Below are positions 35,499-43,424 of a stretch of DNA of 64,000 nt, piece after piece; position 1 is the first letter of the stretch, and each line of letters starts with the position of its first letter. The notes under the pieces were generated by a model. That model was not told the DNA's origin. It saw nothing but the letters and a program-made list of their open reading frames with translations, and made no database searches. The position numbers were made by a program, and so were the translations under genes. Source of the DNA: a candidate division WOR-3 bacterium (GTDB lineage: Bacteria; Hydrothermota; UBA3072); the NCBI GenBank assembly GCA_039804165.1, contig JBDRZZ010000002.1, forward strand, positions 62,001 through 126,000. The letters run 5' to 3'.

Positions 35499-37010
35499 AT
35501 GGGAAATTCCGATTTTGAAATTGAGTATTTGACAAAGCAAATAGCAAGAGGTGGAGGTGTTGCCCTCTTCGGTCAGGGATTGAGTAAGGGGATAAAATTC
35601 ATCCTTCAAGTTGTCTTAACCAGAGTTCTTGGATCTGCTTCTTACGGACTTTATACTCTTGGACTTTCTGCAATAGGAATAATTCAAGGGATTTCAATGT
35701 TAGGGTTACCGCAAGGAACTTTAAGGTTTGGTTCTTTATACCTCAGCGAGGGCAAAAAATCCAGAGTAAAAGGAACAATAATTTCTTCCTTTCTAATTAG
35801 CCTTATTTCCAGTGCAATAATAGGTATTGTAATATTTTTCTGGTCTAGTACCATTGCAGGTAAGATATTTAACGAGCCTGAATTGGGCAAAGTTTTAAAG
35901 ATTCTTTCTTTGACTCTACCTTTCTTCTCTCTTTTTAGCGTATGTATGCAAGCTTTTCTTATATTTAAAAAAATAGAATACTCTGTCGGTATAGAACTCG
36001 TTTTTATTCCTTTGGTTAGTCTCCTTATAGTAATTCCTTTATTTGCATTAGGGCTTCGTTTAAATGGAGCTATTTATGCCTATATTCTCTCAATCGTTTC
36101 TTCACTATTTTTAGGATTTTTTTTATTACGCAAAATATTCCCGGAACTATTCTCAGAGTTAAAACCAGAATACGAAATAAAACCTCTTTTTTTATATTCA
36201 TTGAGTGTCCTTCTTGTGGGATTATCAGGTTTTCTGATTAACAAAGTTGACAAAATAATGATTGGAATTTTTATGACATCTCAAAATGTTGGAATCTACA
36301 ATGCCGCATCTGTGGTAGCGTTCCAGGGCTCCTTAATTATTTATTCATTTCACGGCATATTCGCCCCTATTATCACCGACTTACACAACAAAAAGAAATT
36401 TTCTGAATTGGGCTTGCTTCTTAAATCAAGCACAAAATGGGCATTTGGGCTGGTTATGCCTCTTGTATTTATATTTATTCTGTTTTCAAAAGAGATAATG
36501 TTACTATTTGGGAACGAATTTTTACCGGGGTGGTCTATTCTTATCACTTTTAGTTTTATACAACTCGTTAATGTTGGTGTCGGTTCTGTAGGCTATATAC
36601 TGATAATGACAGGGAAAGAAAAGATAGAATTAACAAATGTTACTGTTCTCGGTCTTTTAAATGTTGTTCTAAATTATTTTCTAATACCAAAATTTGGAAT
36701 CCTTGGGGCAGCAATTGCAACTGGAATTTCTTATGCTCTTATAGATTTTGCCCGGGTTATAGAAATTTATTATTTCTATAAAATTCATCCCTATAAATTT
36801 TCTTATTTGAAGATAATCTTTGCGGGTTTGGTGGCAATAGGGTTAGTAATTTTTTTGAGAAATTTAATAGAATTCCAGGGATGGCTAAAATTATTAGAGG
36901 TTGCTATAATGTGTGTAGTTTATGGTATTATGGTATTTATAATGAGATTGGATAAGGAGGATATAATTGTATTAAAAGCCGTGAGAAATAAAATTTTTAA
37001 GGAGGAATAA
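35499..37010 (+). CDS. Polysaccharide flippase (Wzx-like)
   Basis: 503 residues with roughly 12-14 hydrophobic helices. The start ARGGGVALFGQGLSKGIKF and the segment LTRVLGSASYGLYTLGLS are typical of the oligosaccharidyl-lipid flippase (polysaccharide biosynthesis C) family. It should flip lipid-linked sugar repeats across the inner membrane for the surface glycan made by the following transferases. The next gene starts one base after its stop. Confidence 0.88.
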   Translation: MGNSDFEIEYLTKQIARGGGVALFGQGLSKGIKFILQVVLTRVLGSASYGLYTLGLSAIGIIQGISMLGLPQGTLRFGSLYLSEGKKSRVKGTIISSFLISLISSAIIGIVIFFWSSTIAGKIFNEPELGKVLKILSLTLPFFSLFSVCMQAFLIFKKIEYSVGIELVFIPLVSLLIVIPLFALGLRLNGAIYAYILSIVSSLFLGFFLLRKIFPELFSELKPEYEIKPLFLYSLSVLLVGLSGFLINKVDKIMIGIFMTSQNVGIYNAASVVAFQGSLIIYSFHGIFAPIITDLHNKKKFSELGLLLKSSTKWAFGLVMPLVFIFILFSKEIMLLFGNEFLPGWSILITFSFIQLVNVGVGSVGYILIMTGKEKIELTNVTVLGLLNVVLNYFLIPKFGILGAAIATGISYALIDFARVIEIYYFYKIHPYKFSYLKIIFAGLVAIGLVIFLRNLIEFQGWLKLLEVAIMCVVYGIMVFIMRLDKEDIIVLKAVRNKIFKEE

Positions 37011-37011
37011 T

Positions 37012-37839
37012 TTGTTATATGCCTTACTAAAAGAAGTATCAACTAATCCTTTGTTATTAAAGATAATCAGATTTTTAAAATTAAATCAAATTATGAAAAA
37101 AATTTACTTTATGCTAAATACAATTCCCTTTAGAGAGAAAAAAGTAAATTTTATGGGAATAAGTGCAATTTTGCAAATATCTAATTACGATGAATTAAAA
37201 ACTTTTGAGCAATTTTTTCGTGAAAACTATGGTGCCGAATTTCTTATGTTAAAAGCTCTACTTGAATTTCTAAATGAAGGTGATGTTGCCTATGATGTTG
37301 GGGCTAATATAGGATTATATACCATTTTAATGGCAAAGGAGGTTGGAAGTATAGGAAAAATTATTGCCTTTGAACCTGATAGTAAAAACTTTGAAGCTTT
37401 AAGGAGAAATTTAGAGGTAAACAGTCTAAATAATGTAAAACCAATCAAAGTCGCTTTAGGCGATAAAGTTAGCGAAGGTTCTTTATACATTAAAAAGAGA
37501 GTTGGCATAGGAGCTGTGAGTTTACTTCAAAATGAAGAAAGTGATTTTCGGAACACCACAAAAATTTTCCCAGGAGATTTTATTGTTGAAAGAAAAAAAA
37601 TACCTTTACCGAAAGCAATAAAAATTGATGTGGAGGGTTATGAATATTTGGTTCTTAAAGGGCTCAAAAAAACGCTTTCAAATAATTCTTGTAAGTTGGT
37701 TTGCTGTGAGATTCATTCTAATTTAACTCCCGCTGGTATTACAAAAGAAAATATATTAAATTTAATCAAAAGCTACGGTTTCAATAAAATAAATACATAC
37801 AAAAGAGGAAGTGAAATCCATGCTATTTGTTACAAATAA
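37012..37839 (+). CDS. FkbM-family methyltransferase
   Basis: 275 residues starting with TTG at 37012 behind AAGGAGGA. SAM-binding motif YDVGANIGLYTILMA, then FEPDSKNFEALRRNL and a late KIDVEGYEYLVLKG are those of FkbM-type O-methyltransferases. It probably methylates a sugar of the surface glycan, given its place between the flippase and glycosyltransferases; the acceptor is unknown. Confidence 0.85.
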   Translation: MLYALLKEVSTNPLLLKIIRFLKLNQIMKKIYFMLNTIPFREKKVNFMGISAILQISNYDELKTFEQFFRENYGAEFLMLKALLEFLNEGDVAYDVGANIGLYTILMAKEVGSIGKIIAFEPDSKNFEALRRNLEVNSLNNVKPIKVALGDKVSEGSLYIKKRVGIGAVSLLQNEESDFRNTTKIFPGDFIVERKKIPLPKAIKIDVEGYEYLVLKGLKKTLSNNSCKLVCCEIHSNLTPAGITKENILNLIKSYGFNKINTYKRGSEIHAICYK

Positions 37840-37866
37840 AAATTCTGCAAAAAGAGAGATGGAAGA

Positions 37867-39027
37867 TTGAAAAAAATAGCTATAATTCATCCACAATTAA
37901 TTGAAGGTGGTGGGTCTGAAGCGAAAGCTTTATATTTAGCAGAAGCATTAAAAGACGAATATGAAGTAACTTTGCTGACTCTTTATTCTTCTAGTTTGAA
38001 CAGACTCAACGAATGTTTTGGAACAAATCTCACTTCCAGCGAGATTAGAATAATTGAACATCCTTTAGCCAATTTCTTTAGAAATTTTCGTTATTTTGAT
38101 GCAATTCGTGGGGCAATTTTCGCAAGATTCTGTCGTAATTTTATAGATTCTTTTGACCTAATAATTTCTACCTACAACATAATGAATTTTAACAAAGGAG
38201 GGATTCAATTTATTGCAGATTTCTCCTTTAGCGACGAACTTAGGAGAAATTTAGCCCCCCAAAAACAAGGTTTAAAGAAAATATTTTATAACAAAAACAT
38301 TCTTCGTGAGTTCTATCTTTCTTTTTGTAAATTTTTAAGTGGCTCTTCATCTAATGATTTTAGAGAGAATTTGACGGTTGCAAATTCAAATTGGGGTGCT
38401 AAGATATTAAGAAAAGAATTCGGTATAGAAAGTAAGGTGATTTATCCGCCAGTCGCCGAAGAGTTTATGCATATTCCCTGGGATAAAAAAGAAGATGGTT
38501 TTATTTATATTGGAAGAATTGTTCCTGAAAAAAGAATAGACTTTATAATTGAAGTTCTGGATAGAGTTAGAAGAGAAGGGTTTGATTTGCATTTTCATAT
38601 AATAGGACCTCTCTATAATTCAACTTATGCTGAGTATCTTAAGAAGTTATCGAAAACAAAAGGAGACTGGATTAAATTAGAAGGAGCCAAATTTGGAGAA
38701 GAAAAGCAAGAATTCCTCTCTGGTCACAAATATGGTATTTCAGCTCATCCTAATGAATCTTTCGGGATTTCAGTAGCTGAGATGATAAAAGCAGGAGAAA
38801 TTGTCTGGGTTCCTCGTGGTGGTGGGCAAACCGAGATTGTTAATAATGAGGATTTATTGTATAACAACTTTGAAGATGCGGTATCTAAAATAATTGCGGT
38901 TTTGAAGGACGATAAGAAACAAAAGATTTTGAGAATACATCTTGCAAAACAGGCAAAGAAATTTTCGGCTGAGAGGTTTAAAAAAGAAGTAAAAGAATTG
39001 GTGGAGGATTATTTTAGAAATGAATAA
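37867..39027 (+). CDS. Glycosyltransferase, GT4 family
   Basis: 386 residues, TTG start at 37867. GT-B fold: N-terminal GGSEAKALYLAEAL and, in the nucleotide-sugar half, YIGRIVPEKRIDFIIE, HIIGP and ESFGISVAEMIKAG (a conserved E-x7-E-like motif). It should add a sugar in glycan assembly on the cytoplasmic face. Donor and linkage are not readable. Overlaps the next gene by 8 bases. Confidence 0.85.
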   Translation: MKKIAIIHPQLIEGGGSEAKALYLAEALKDEYEVTLLTLYSSSLNRLNECFGTNLTSSEIRIIEHPLANFFRNFRYFDAIRGAIFARFCRNFIDSFDLIISTYNIMNFNKGGIQFIADFSFSDELRRNLAPQKQGLKKIFYNKNILREFYLSFCKFLSGSSSNDFRENLTVANSNWGAKILRKEFGIESKVIYPPVAEEFMHIPWDKKEDGFIYIGRIVPEKRIDFIIEVLDRVRREGFDLHFHIIGPLYNSTYAEYLKKLSKTKGDWIKLEGAKFGEEKQEFLSGHKYGISAHPNESFGISVAEMIKAGEIVWVPRGGGQTEIVNNEDLLYNNFEDAVSKIIAVLKDDKKQKILRIHLAKQAKKFSAERFKKEVKELVEDYFRNE

Positions 39028-40144
39028 AATAGTTATCTCTTTATACGAAACCTATCCTCCTGCAAGCGGATGTGCTAATGTAACTTTTAATTTTACGAGA
39101 TATTTAACTGGTAAAAAATATCTGTTTCAGTTCAGCACAAAGAAAGGAGAAGAAACCTTATCAAAAGATTTCATAATAAAAAACTTTTATTTGCCCTCTC
39201 ACAAGAGAATAAAAAAAATTATTACTTTAATAAAAGAATTACCAGGATTAATTATAGAAATTAAGAAGATAAAACCCGGTTATATATTTCTTGAAGGTGC
39301 CTCAGGGGCAATTTTATTGTGGTATTTATTTCTCTATTTAAAACACTCAGATATAAAAATCCCTCTTGTATATCATTCGCATAATGTTGAATATGAACTG
39401 AGAAAACAGAAAGAAAGAGGAATAATAACTTTTTTAAGCCGGCTTGCGGAAAGAAATCTGGTAAACAAAGCTCACCTGACAACAGCAGTGTCCAGAGAAG
39501 ACGCAGTAAAATTCAAAAAATTGTATGGTGTTAATCCTTATATCTTGCCAAATGGTGTAGATATTGAAAAATTTGAGAATATCAGTAATGATGAAGTGGA
39601 AAAAATAAAGGAGAAGTATAATCTTAAAGGAACCATTTTGTTTTTTATGGGGTTAACAGATTATAAACCAAATAAAGAAGCAATAGATTTTCTTATTAAA
39701 AATATAATGCCTGATATTATAAAAAAATACCCTGATGTAAAATTGGCTTTGATTGGTGGGGAGGTTAATTTTAATATAGAATGGCTAATAAATCCGGGGA
39801 GTATTCCTTTTAAGGAAGTCCCTCCTTTCATAAAAGCCTGTGATATATGCGTCGCTCCAATATTTTCGGGTTCCGGGACGAGATTAAAGATTTTAGAATA
39901 CCTGGCAGCAGGGAAACCCGTCGTGGCAACCGGTAAATCAGCGGAAGGGTTAGAATTAGAAAAAGGAAGGCATTTCCTGCAAGCGGAGACCGTAGAAGAG
40001 TTCATAGAAAAGTTAGAATATCTATTGAAAAATCCTGAAAAAGGTAGAAAATTAGGAAGAGAAGGAGAGAAGATTGTTGAGGAAAGATATTCGTGGAAGA
40101 AGATAATGGCTGACTTTAATTGTTTTATCGAGGAGAGATTTTAA
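39020..40144 (+). CDS. Glycosyltransferase, GT4 family (second)
   Basis: 374 residues. N-terminal PPASGCANVTFNFTRYL; acceptor half with YHSHNVEYELRKQ; donor half with LPNGVDIEKF, FFMGLTDYKPNKEA, APIFSGSGTRLKILEYLAAGKPVVAT, the classic GT4 donor-binding region. Part of the same operon, overlapping the upstream gene. Specificity unknown. Confidence 0.87.
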   Translation: MNKIVISLYETYPPASGCANVTFNFTRYLTGKKYLFQFSTKKGEETLSKDFIIKNFYLPSHKRIKKIITLIKELPGLIIEIKKIKPGYIFLEGASGAILLWYLFLYLKHSDIKIPLVYHSHNVEYELRKQKERGIITFLSRLAERNLVNKAHLTTAVSREDAVKFKKLYGVNPYILPNGVDIEKFENISNDEVEKIKEKYNLKGTILFFMGLTDYKPNKEAIDFLIKNIMPDIIKKYPDVKLALIGGEVNFNIEWLINPGSIPFKEVPPFIKACDICVAPIFSGSGTRLKILEYLAAGKPVVATGKSAEGLELEKGRHFLQAETVEEFIEKLEYLLKNPEKGRKLGREGEKIVEERYSWKKIMADFNCFIEERF

Positions 40145-40167
40145 TTTTTCTAAGGAGGAAAAGAGAA

Positions 40168-40347
40168 GTGAAGAATAGAATTTATTTTGTGAGGAAAAAT
40201 AATAAAGAGTTGTCTGTTTTTCTATGCGTTCTTGGAATAATAATAAGAATGGTAATATCGTCAATTTGTGTTTTTAAAGAAAAAGAAGCGAAGTATTATT
40301 TCGGGAGAATACTTGGTAATCTTGTAGGTCTTCTTGAGTGTTTCTAA
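40168..40347 (+). pseudogene. Remnant of a GT2 glycosyltransferase C-terminus
   Basis: GTG at 40168 follows AAGGAGGA and opens 59 residues beginning VKNRIYFVRKNNKELSVFL and ending ILGNLVGLLECF. This is the usual C-terminal end of rhamnosyltransferase-like GT2 enzymes (NRxxFVRKN, a hydrophobic helix, then a short amphipathic end); the catalytic GT-A domain is missing. Most likely a deletion remnant between two intact GT4 genes, although it keeps a ribosome site and could still be translated. Confidence 0.5.
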
Positions 40348-40406
40348 ATTATGCTAATCTATATGATTTTACTATTTCACGGAATAAATGGTAGACGGAA
40401 TGAAAG

Positions 40407-41693
40407 ATGAAAATTTTAATTTCCGCTTATGCCTGTAATCCCCTTGCTCCAGCAGATTCACACCCTGGAGAAGATGTAATTGGCTGGAATTTAATTAAAA
40501 AGATTAGCCATTCTTTTGAACTTGTAATAATAACTCGTGAATATAATAAGAAAAATTTAATAGAAGCAATTAAAAAAGAAAATCTTAATAATGTTGTATT
40601 TTATTATATAGACTTACCATCTTTACCTCAAATCATAAAAAACAATTATTTCGGCTACAGAGTCTGTTACTGGCTCTGGCAGATTAAGGCATTCCTACTT
40701 GCAAAAAAATTACATAAGAAATACAATTTTGATGCTTTTCATCAACTCACTTTTAATAACGACTGGATGCCGAGTTACATCGGAGCATATCTCGGTTCAC
40801 CTTTTATCTGGGGCCCTGTCGGCGGAGGACAGAAAGTTCCGAAAGTTTTTGGAAACCAATTGTGCCTAACGGATAGATTTAAAGAAATAACACGGAGTAT
40901 TTTTCAGGAATTCTGGAGACATACACCAACAAGAATAATCGGAATGAAAAAAGCAAAAGCAGTTCTTGTCTGTAATGAAGAAACAAGAAAAAAAGTAGAA
41001 AAGTTTAACAAAAATATCTATCAATTCCCGGTGAACGGCATCTCCCAGGAAGACCTGAAACCAGGGGTTAAGATTGGAAATTTGAGGATTAGGGAGGAAG
41101 GTATTGCTAAATCCCAAACCTTAAATCCTAAATCCTTCAAAATATTATTCGCTGGTCGTTTCGACCCGATTAAGGCAATTCCTCTTGGCTTACGAGCTTT
41201 TGCTCGTTTTAATAAAAAATATCCCGATTCTATTTTTGAAATTGTAGGAGACGGTCCAGAGAAAATAAGAATTGAAAAAGAAATAGATAAACTTGGAATT
41301 CGAAATAGTGTTAAGATAATTTCCTGGTTACCAAGAGAAGAATTGATTAAAAAAATGAGAGAATCGGATGTTTTTCTCTTTCCTTCTTTGCGTGACGGAG
41401 GTGGGGCTGTTGTTGTTGAGGCAATGGCGGTAGGGATTCCGGTTGTCTGCCTTGACCTTGCAGGACCCGGATTTCATATTAAAGATGAATGGGGAATAAA
41501 AATTGAGGCTCGTAACCCGGAATATGTAGTAGAAGAAATGGCAAAAGCCCTTGAGAAACTGTATCTTGACCCTGAATTAAGAATACAGATGGGAATTAAC
41601 GCCCGAAAACGAGCGGAAGAATACTACTTGTGGGACAAACTGGGAGGGAGGCTTCAAAAGATATACGAAGAAGCACTACATCTTAGGGATTAG
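40407..41693 (+). CDS. Glycosyltransferase, GT4 family, with in-frame palindrome insertion
   Basis: 428 residues. N-terminal half starts ILISAYACNPLAPADSHPGED and includes WGPVGGG; donor half has LFAGRFDPIKAI, EIVGDGPEK, VFLFPSLRDGGGAVVVEAMA. Between them, about residues 220-243 (VKIGNLRIREEGIAKSQTLNPKS) are encoded by a palindromic repeat and are foreign to the family; they fall in the linker between the two Rossmann domains, where an insertion may be tolerated. The last codons (LRD and stop) come from another copy of the same repeat. Confidence 0.85.
   Translation: MKILISAYACNPLAPADSHPGEDVIGWNLIKKISHSFELVIITREYNKKNLIEAIKKENLNNVVFYYIDLPSLPQIIKNNYFGYRVCYWLWQIKAFLLAKKLHKKYNFDAFHQLTFNNDWMPSYIGAYLGSPFIWGPVGGGQKVPKVFGNQLCLTDRFKEITRSIFQEFWRHTPTRIIGMKKAKAVLVCNEETRKKVEKFNKNIYQFPVNGISQEDLKPGVKIGNLRIREEGIAKSQTLNPKSFKILFAGRFDPIKAIPLGLRAFARFNKKYPDSIFEIVGDGPEKIRIEKEIDKLGIRNSVKIISWLPREELIKKMRESDVFLFPSLRDGGGAVVVEAMAVGIPVVCLDLAGPGFHIKDEWGIKIEARNPEYVVEEMAKALEKLYLDPELRIQMGINARKRAEEYYLWDKLGGRLQKIYEEALHLRD
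41065..41136. repeat. Palindromic repeat inserted inside a GT4 gene
   Basis: A G-rich left arm (GGATTAGGGAGG near 41086-41097) faces a C-rich right arm (AAATCCCAAACC and AAATCCTAAATCC, 41109-41135) around a short loop near 41100-41107. The arms are imperfect complements. The unit matches the arrays flanking the four-helix-bundle gene 550 bases downstream, so this looks like a short, gene-less copy of that element. It keeps the glycosyltransferase frame open. Confidence 0.65.
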
Positions 41694-41715
41694 GATTTGG
41701 GGGGTAGGATTTAGG
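41683..41715 (+). repeat. Left G-rich repeat array of the S23-like element
   Basis: Four to five units of the form GGATT(T)A/G, including a run of six G, on the plus strand. The first 11 bases encode the last three residues and the stop codon of the upstream glycosyltransferase. The G-runs could form a G-quadruplex. Confidence 0.6.
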
Positions 41716-41770
41716 AGAAAAAGATATAAGATTAGAATCTGGAGATTAGGAAAAGAAAAAAGAGGTAAAA

Positions 41771-42139
41771 ATGGAGAATTTTGAAGAACTTAAAGTATGG
41801 CAAGAAGCTCACAAGTTAGTTTTAGAAATCTATGAGATAACAAAAGATTTTCCTAAGGAGGAACGGTTCAGACTAACAGATCAGCTTTGTCGTGCGGCTA
41901 TTTCAATTCCATCTAATATTGTTGAAGGTCAATCGAAAAATACCACTAAAGAATACCTACAATCATTATATATTGCCAGAGGCTCTGTCGCTGAAACTAA
42001 ATATCATTTATTATTAGCAAAAGACTTAAAGTTTTTGAAATTTGAAGATTACCGAGAAATTATTGAAGGTTATAATAAAGTCGGAAAAATGTTAAATGGT
42101 TTGATATCAGCTTTAAAAAGGAAGGAAAAAAATGGCTAA
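41771..42139 (+). CDS. Four-helix-bundle protein, S23/IVP (Avd-like) family
   Basis: 122 residues beginning NFEELKVWQEAHKLVLEIYEITKDFP and continuing LTDQLCRAAISIPSNIVEG, the hallmark of the 23S rRNA intervening-sequence protein family (TIGR02436-like). The fold is a four-helix bundle that forms pentamers and is shared with Avd of diversity-generating retroelements; the molecular role is unknown. In Leptospira and Coxiella it is carried by insertions in 23S rRNA. Here it lies within a glycan operon inside an inverted-repeat element. RBS AGAGGT; the stop overlaps the next start by 8 bases. Confidence 0.85.
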   Translation: MENFEELKVWQEAHKLVLEIYEITKDFPKEERFRLTDQLCRAAISIPSNIVEGQSKNTTKEYLQSLYIARGSVAETKYHLLLAKDLKFLKFEDYREIIEGYNKVGKMLNGLISALKRKEKNG

Positions 42140-43424
42140 ATCCCAATCCCCAAATTCCGAATCCCAACCTCTAAATCCTAAATCCCAAATCCTAAATCCT
42201 GATTTATCTCCTTTATATAACGTGGTCATCGGAGCAATCTGGGTTCTCATCTGGGGGGCTTTTTCTTCTTACGGCCCAGGGTTTGTGTTGAGTGATATTT
42301 TTACGCAGAGTCTTTTTAACTTTTTTAATGGCATTAGGGCTTATTTCCCTTTTCTTGCGGTATTTTTAGCCCTTATTATATTCGCAGGAAAAAAGGAAAG
42401 GGCTGATTTAAAATTTAAAAAACCGACGTTGTTTCTTTTATTGTATGGTATTATTGGTCTTGTTTCCTCCCTTCTATCTACAAGGGGAATTAATGCGGTT
42501 TACTGGGCTCTTCTTTATATTTCAGTTGTTGTTACAGGTTTACTACTAACCGGCTATGGAGAATCTACCAGAGAAGCAAAAATTTTAGTGAATACCAACT
42601 GGATTATCGCATTTTTGTTCGTTTTTTATCTCTCTTTTGGACCTCTCCGTTCTTATATTATCGGTCGACCTCTGCCGCAGTTTTATATGTTCCCAGGTAA
42701 GGTTGCACGTATTACTCAGAATGGCGTGGGCCGCTTTGCTGGTGTTGCAGTTCTTGTTGCCTTTTCGCGTTTCAGGCAACTTCGAAGCAAAAGAAATCGA
42801 ATTTTATGGTTTCTTTTGCTCGGCTTTTCTCTCAATCTTCTATCTTTATGCCAGTCGAGAAGTGCTCTTTTGGGGTTCGCTGGAGGTGCTGCGATTATTC
42901 TTTTTTCCCTTCAGTTTCACTGGATTGCATTTTTTGCCCCTGTTTTTGCTCTTGTGATTTATCTTTCAGGATATTTGTGGGGGTCGAGAGGTTCCCTGGA
43001 TGAACTTTTTTCTCTTTCCGGGAGAGTCAAAGGACAGTGGTTGCCGGGTCTTCATTTATTCAAGAAATCTCCTTTTGTAGGTTACGGATTCCACGCAGAC
43101 CGTTTTATGTTGGAGGGAATCCATATGCATAACGCTTTCTTCCATTCGCTTGTTCAAAGTGGAATTCTCGGAACAATATTTTTTGTTTCCGCAATCTACG
43201 GAATATGGTTTATTGTTTTTAAGAAAAAATTAATTAGAAAATCCGCATATATAAAGAATCCCGAGAATATAATTCTTTCAGAATCTCTCGCAATTCTTAC
43301 ATTTTTTACCCTACGAAGTTTCTTTGAATCTACAGGAGCTTTTTACGGTGCGGACTTGTTTTTCCTTGTCCCTGCAATTATTTATATATACGCTTATTCG
43401 GAAAGGGAGGAGAATAAGAAATGA
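42132..43424 (+). CDS. O-antigen ligase/polymerase family membrane protein
   Basis: 430 residues with about ten to twelve membrane helices and, near residues 290-345, the extracytoplasmic loop with VGYGFHADR and HMHNAFFHSLVQSGILG typical of the Wzy_C/O-antigen ligase family. It would polymerise or ligate the surface glycan. Residues 2-23 derive from the adjacent repeat array and are very Ser/Asn/Pro-rich, unlike the family; the native start may have been lost or may be the internal region near LSPLYNVV. RBS AAGGAAGG before ATG 42132. Confidence 0.82.
   Translation: MAKSQSPNSESQPLNPKSQILNPDLSPLYNVVIGAIWVLIWGAFSSYGPGFVLSDIFTQSLFNFFNGIRAYFPFLAVFLALIIFAGKKERADLKFKKPTLFLLLYGIIGLVSSLLSTRGINAVYWALLYISVVVTGLLLTGYGESTREAKILVNTNWIIAFLFVFYLSFGPLRSYIIGRPLPQFYMFPGKVARITQNGVGRFAGVAVLVAFSRFRQLRSKRNRILWFLLLGFSLNLLSLCQSRSALLGFAGGAAIILFSLQFHWIAFFAPVFALVIYLSGYLWGSRGSLDELFSLSGRVKGQWLPGLHLFKKSPFVGYGFHADRFMLEGIHMHNAFFHSLVQSGILGTIFFVSAIYGIWFIVFKKKLIRKSAYIKNPENIILSESLAILTFFTLRSFFESTGAFYGADLFFLVPAIIYIYAYSEREENKK
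42137..42200 (-). repeat. Right C-rich repeat array of the S23-like element
   Basis: Eight or nine units of AAATCCY, some degenerate, in inverted orientation to the left array. They overlap the S23-like stop codon and encode residues 2-23 of the O-antigen ligase (KSQSPNSE, then LNPKSQILNP). Confidence 0.65.

Larger units (their letters stand above)
41683..42200. mobile_element. Four-helix-bundle gene flanked by inverted telomere-like repeats
   Basis: About 518 bases: left array of G-rich units at 41683-41715 (TTAGGGATTAGGATTT, then GGGGGG and GGATTTAGG), degenerate units to about 41750, the S23-like gene, and a right array of C-rich units at 42137-42200. Read on the minus strand the right array has the same GGATTT/GGGATTT units, so the arrays form terminal inverted repeats. 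It sits between a glycosyltransferase and an O-antigen ligase gene. No transposase is encoded; movement would need help in trans. No target duplication was seen. Confidence 0.55.

Noticed and set aside
42637-42957. 106-residue ORF in another frame of the O-antigen ligase gene
   Set aside because: Hydrophobic shadow of a membrane-protein gene; the ligase frame carries the family motifs throughout.
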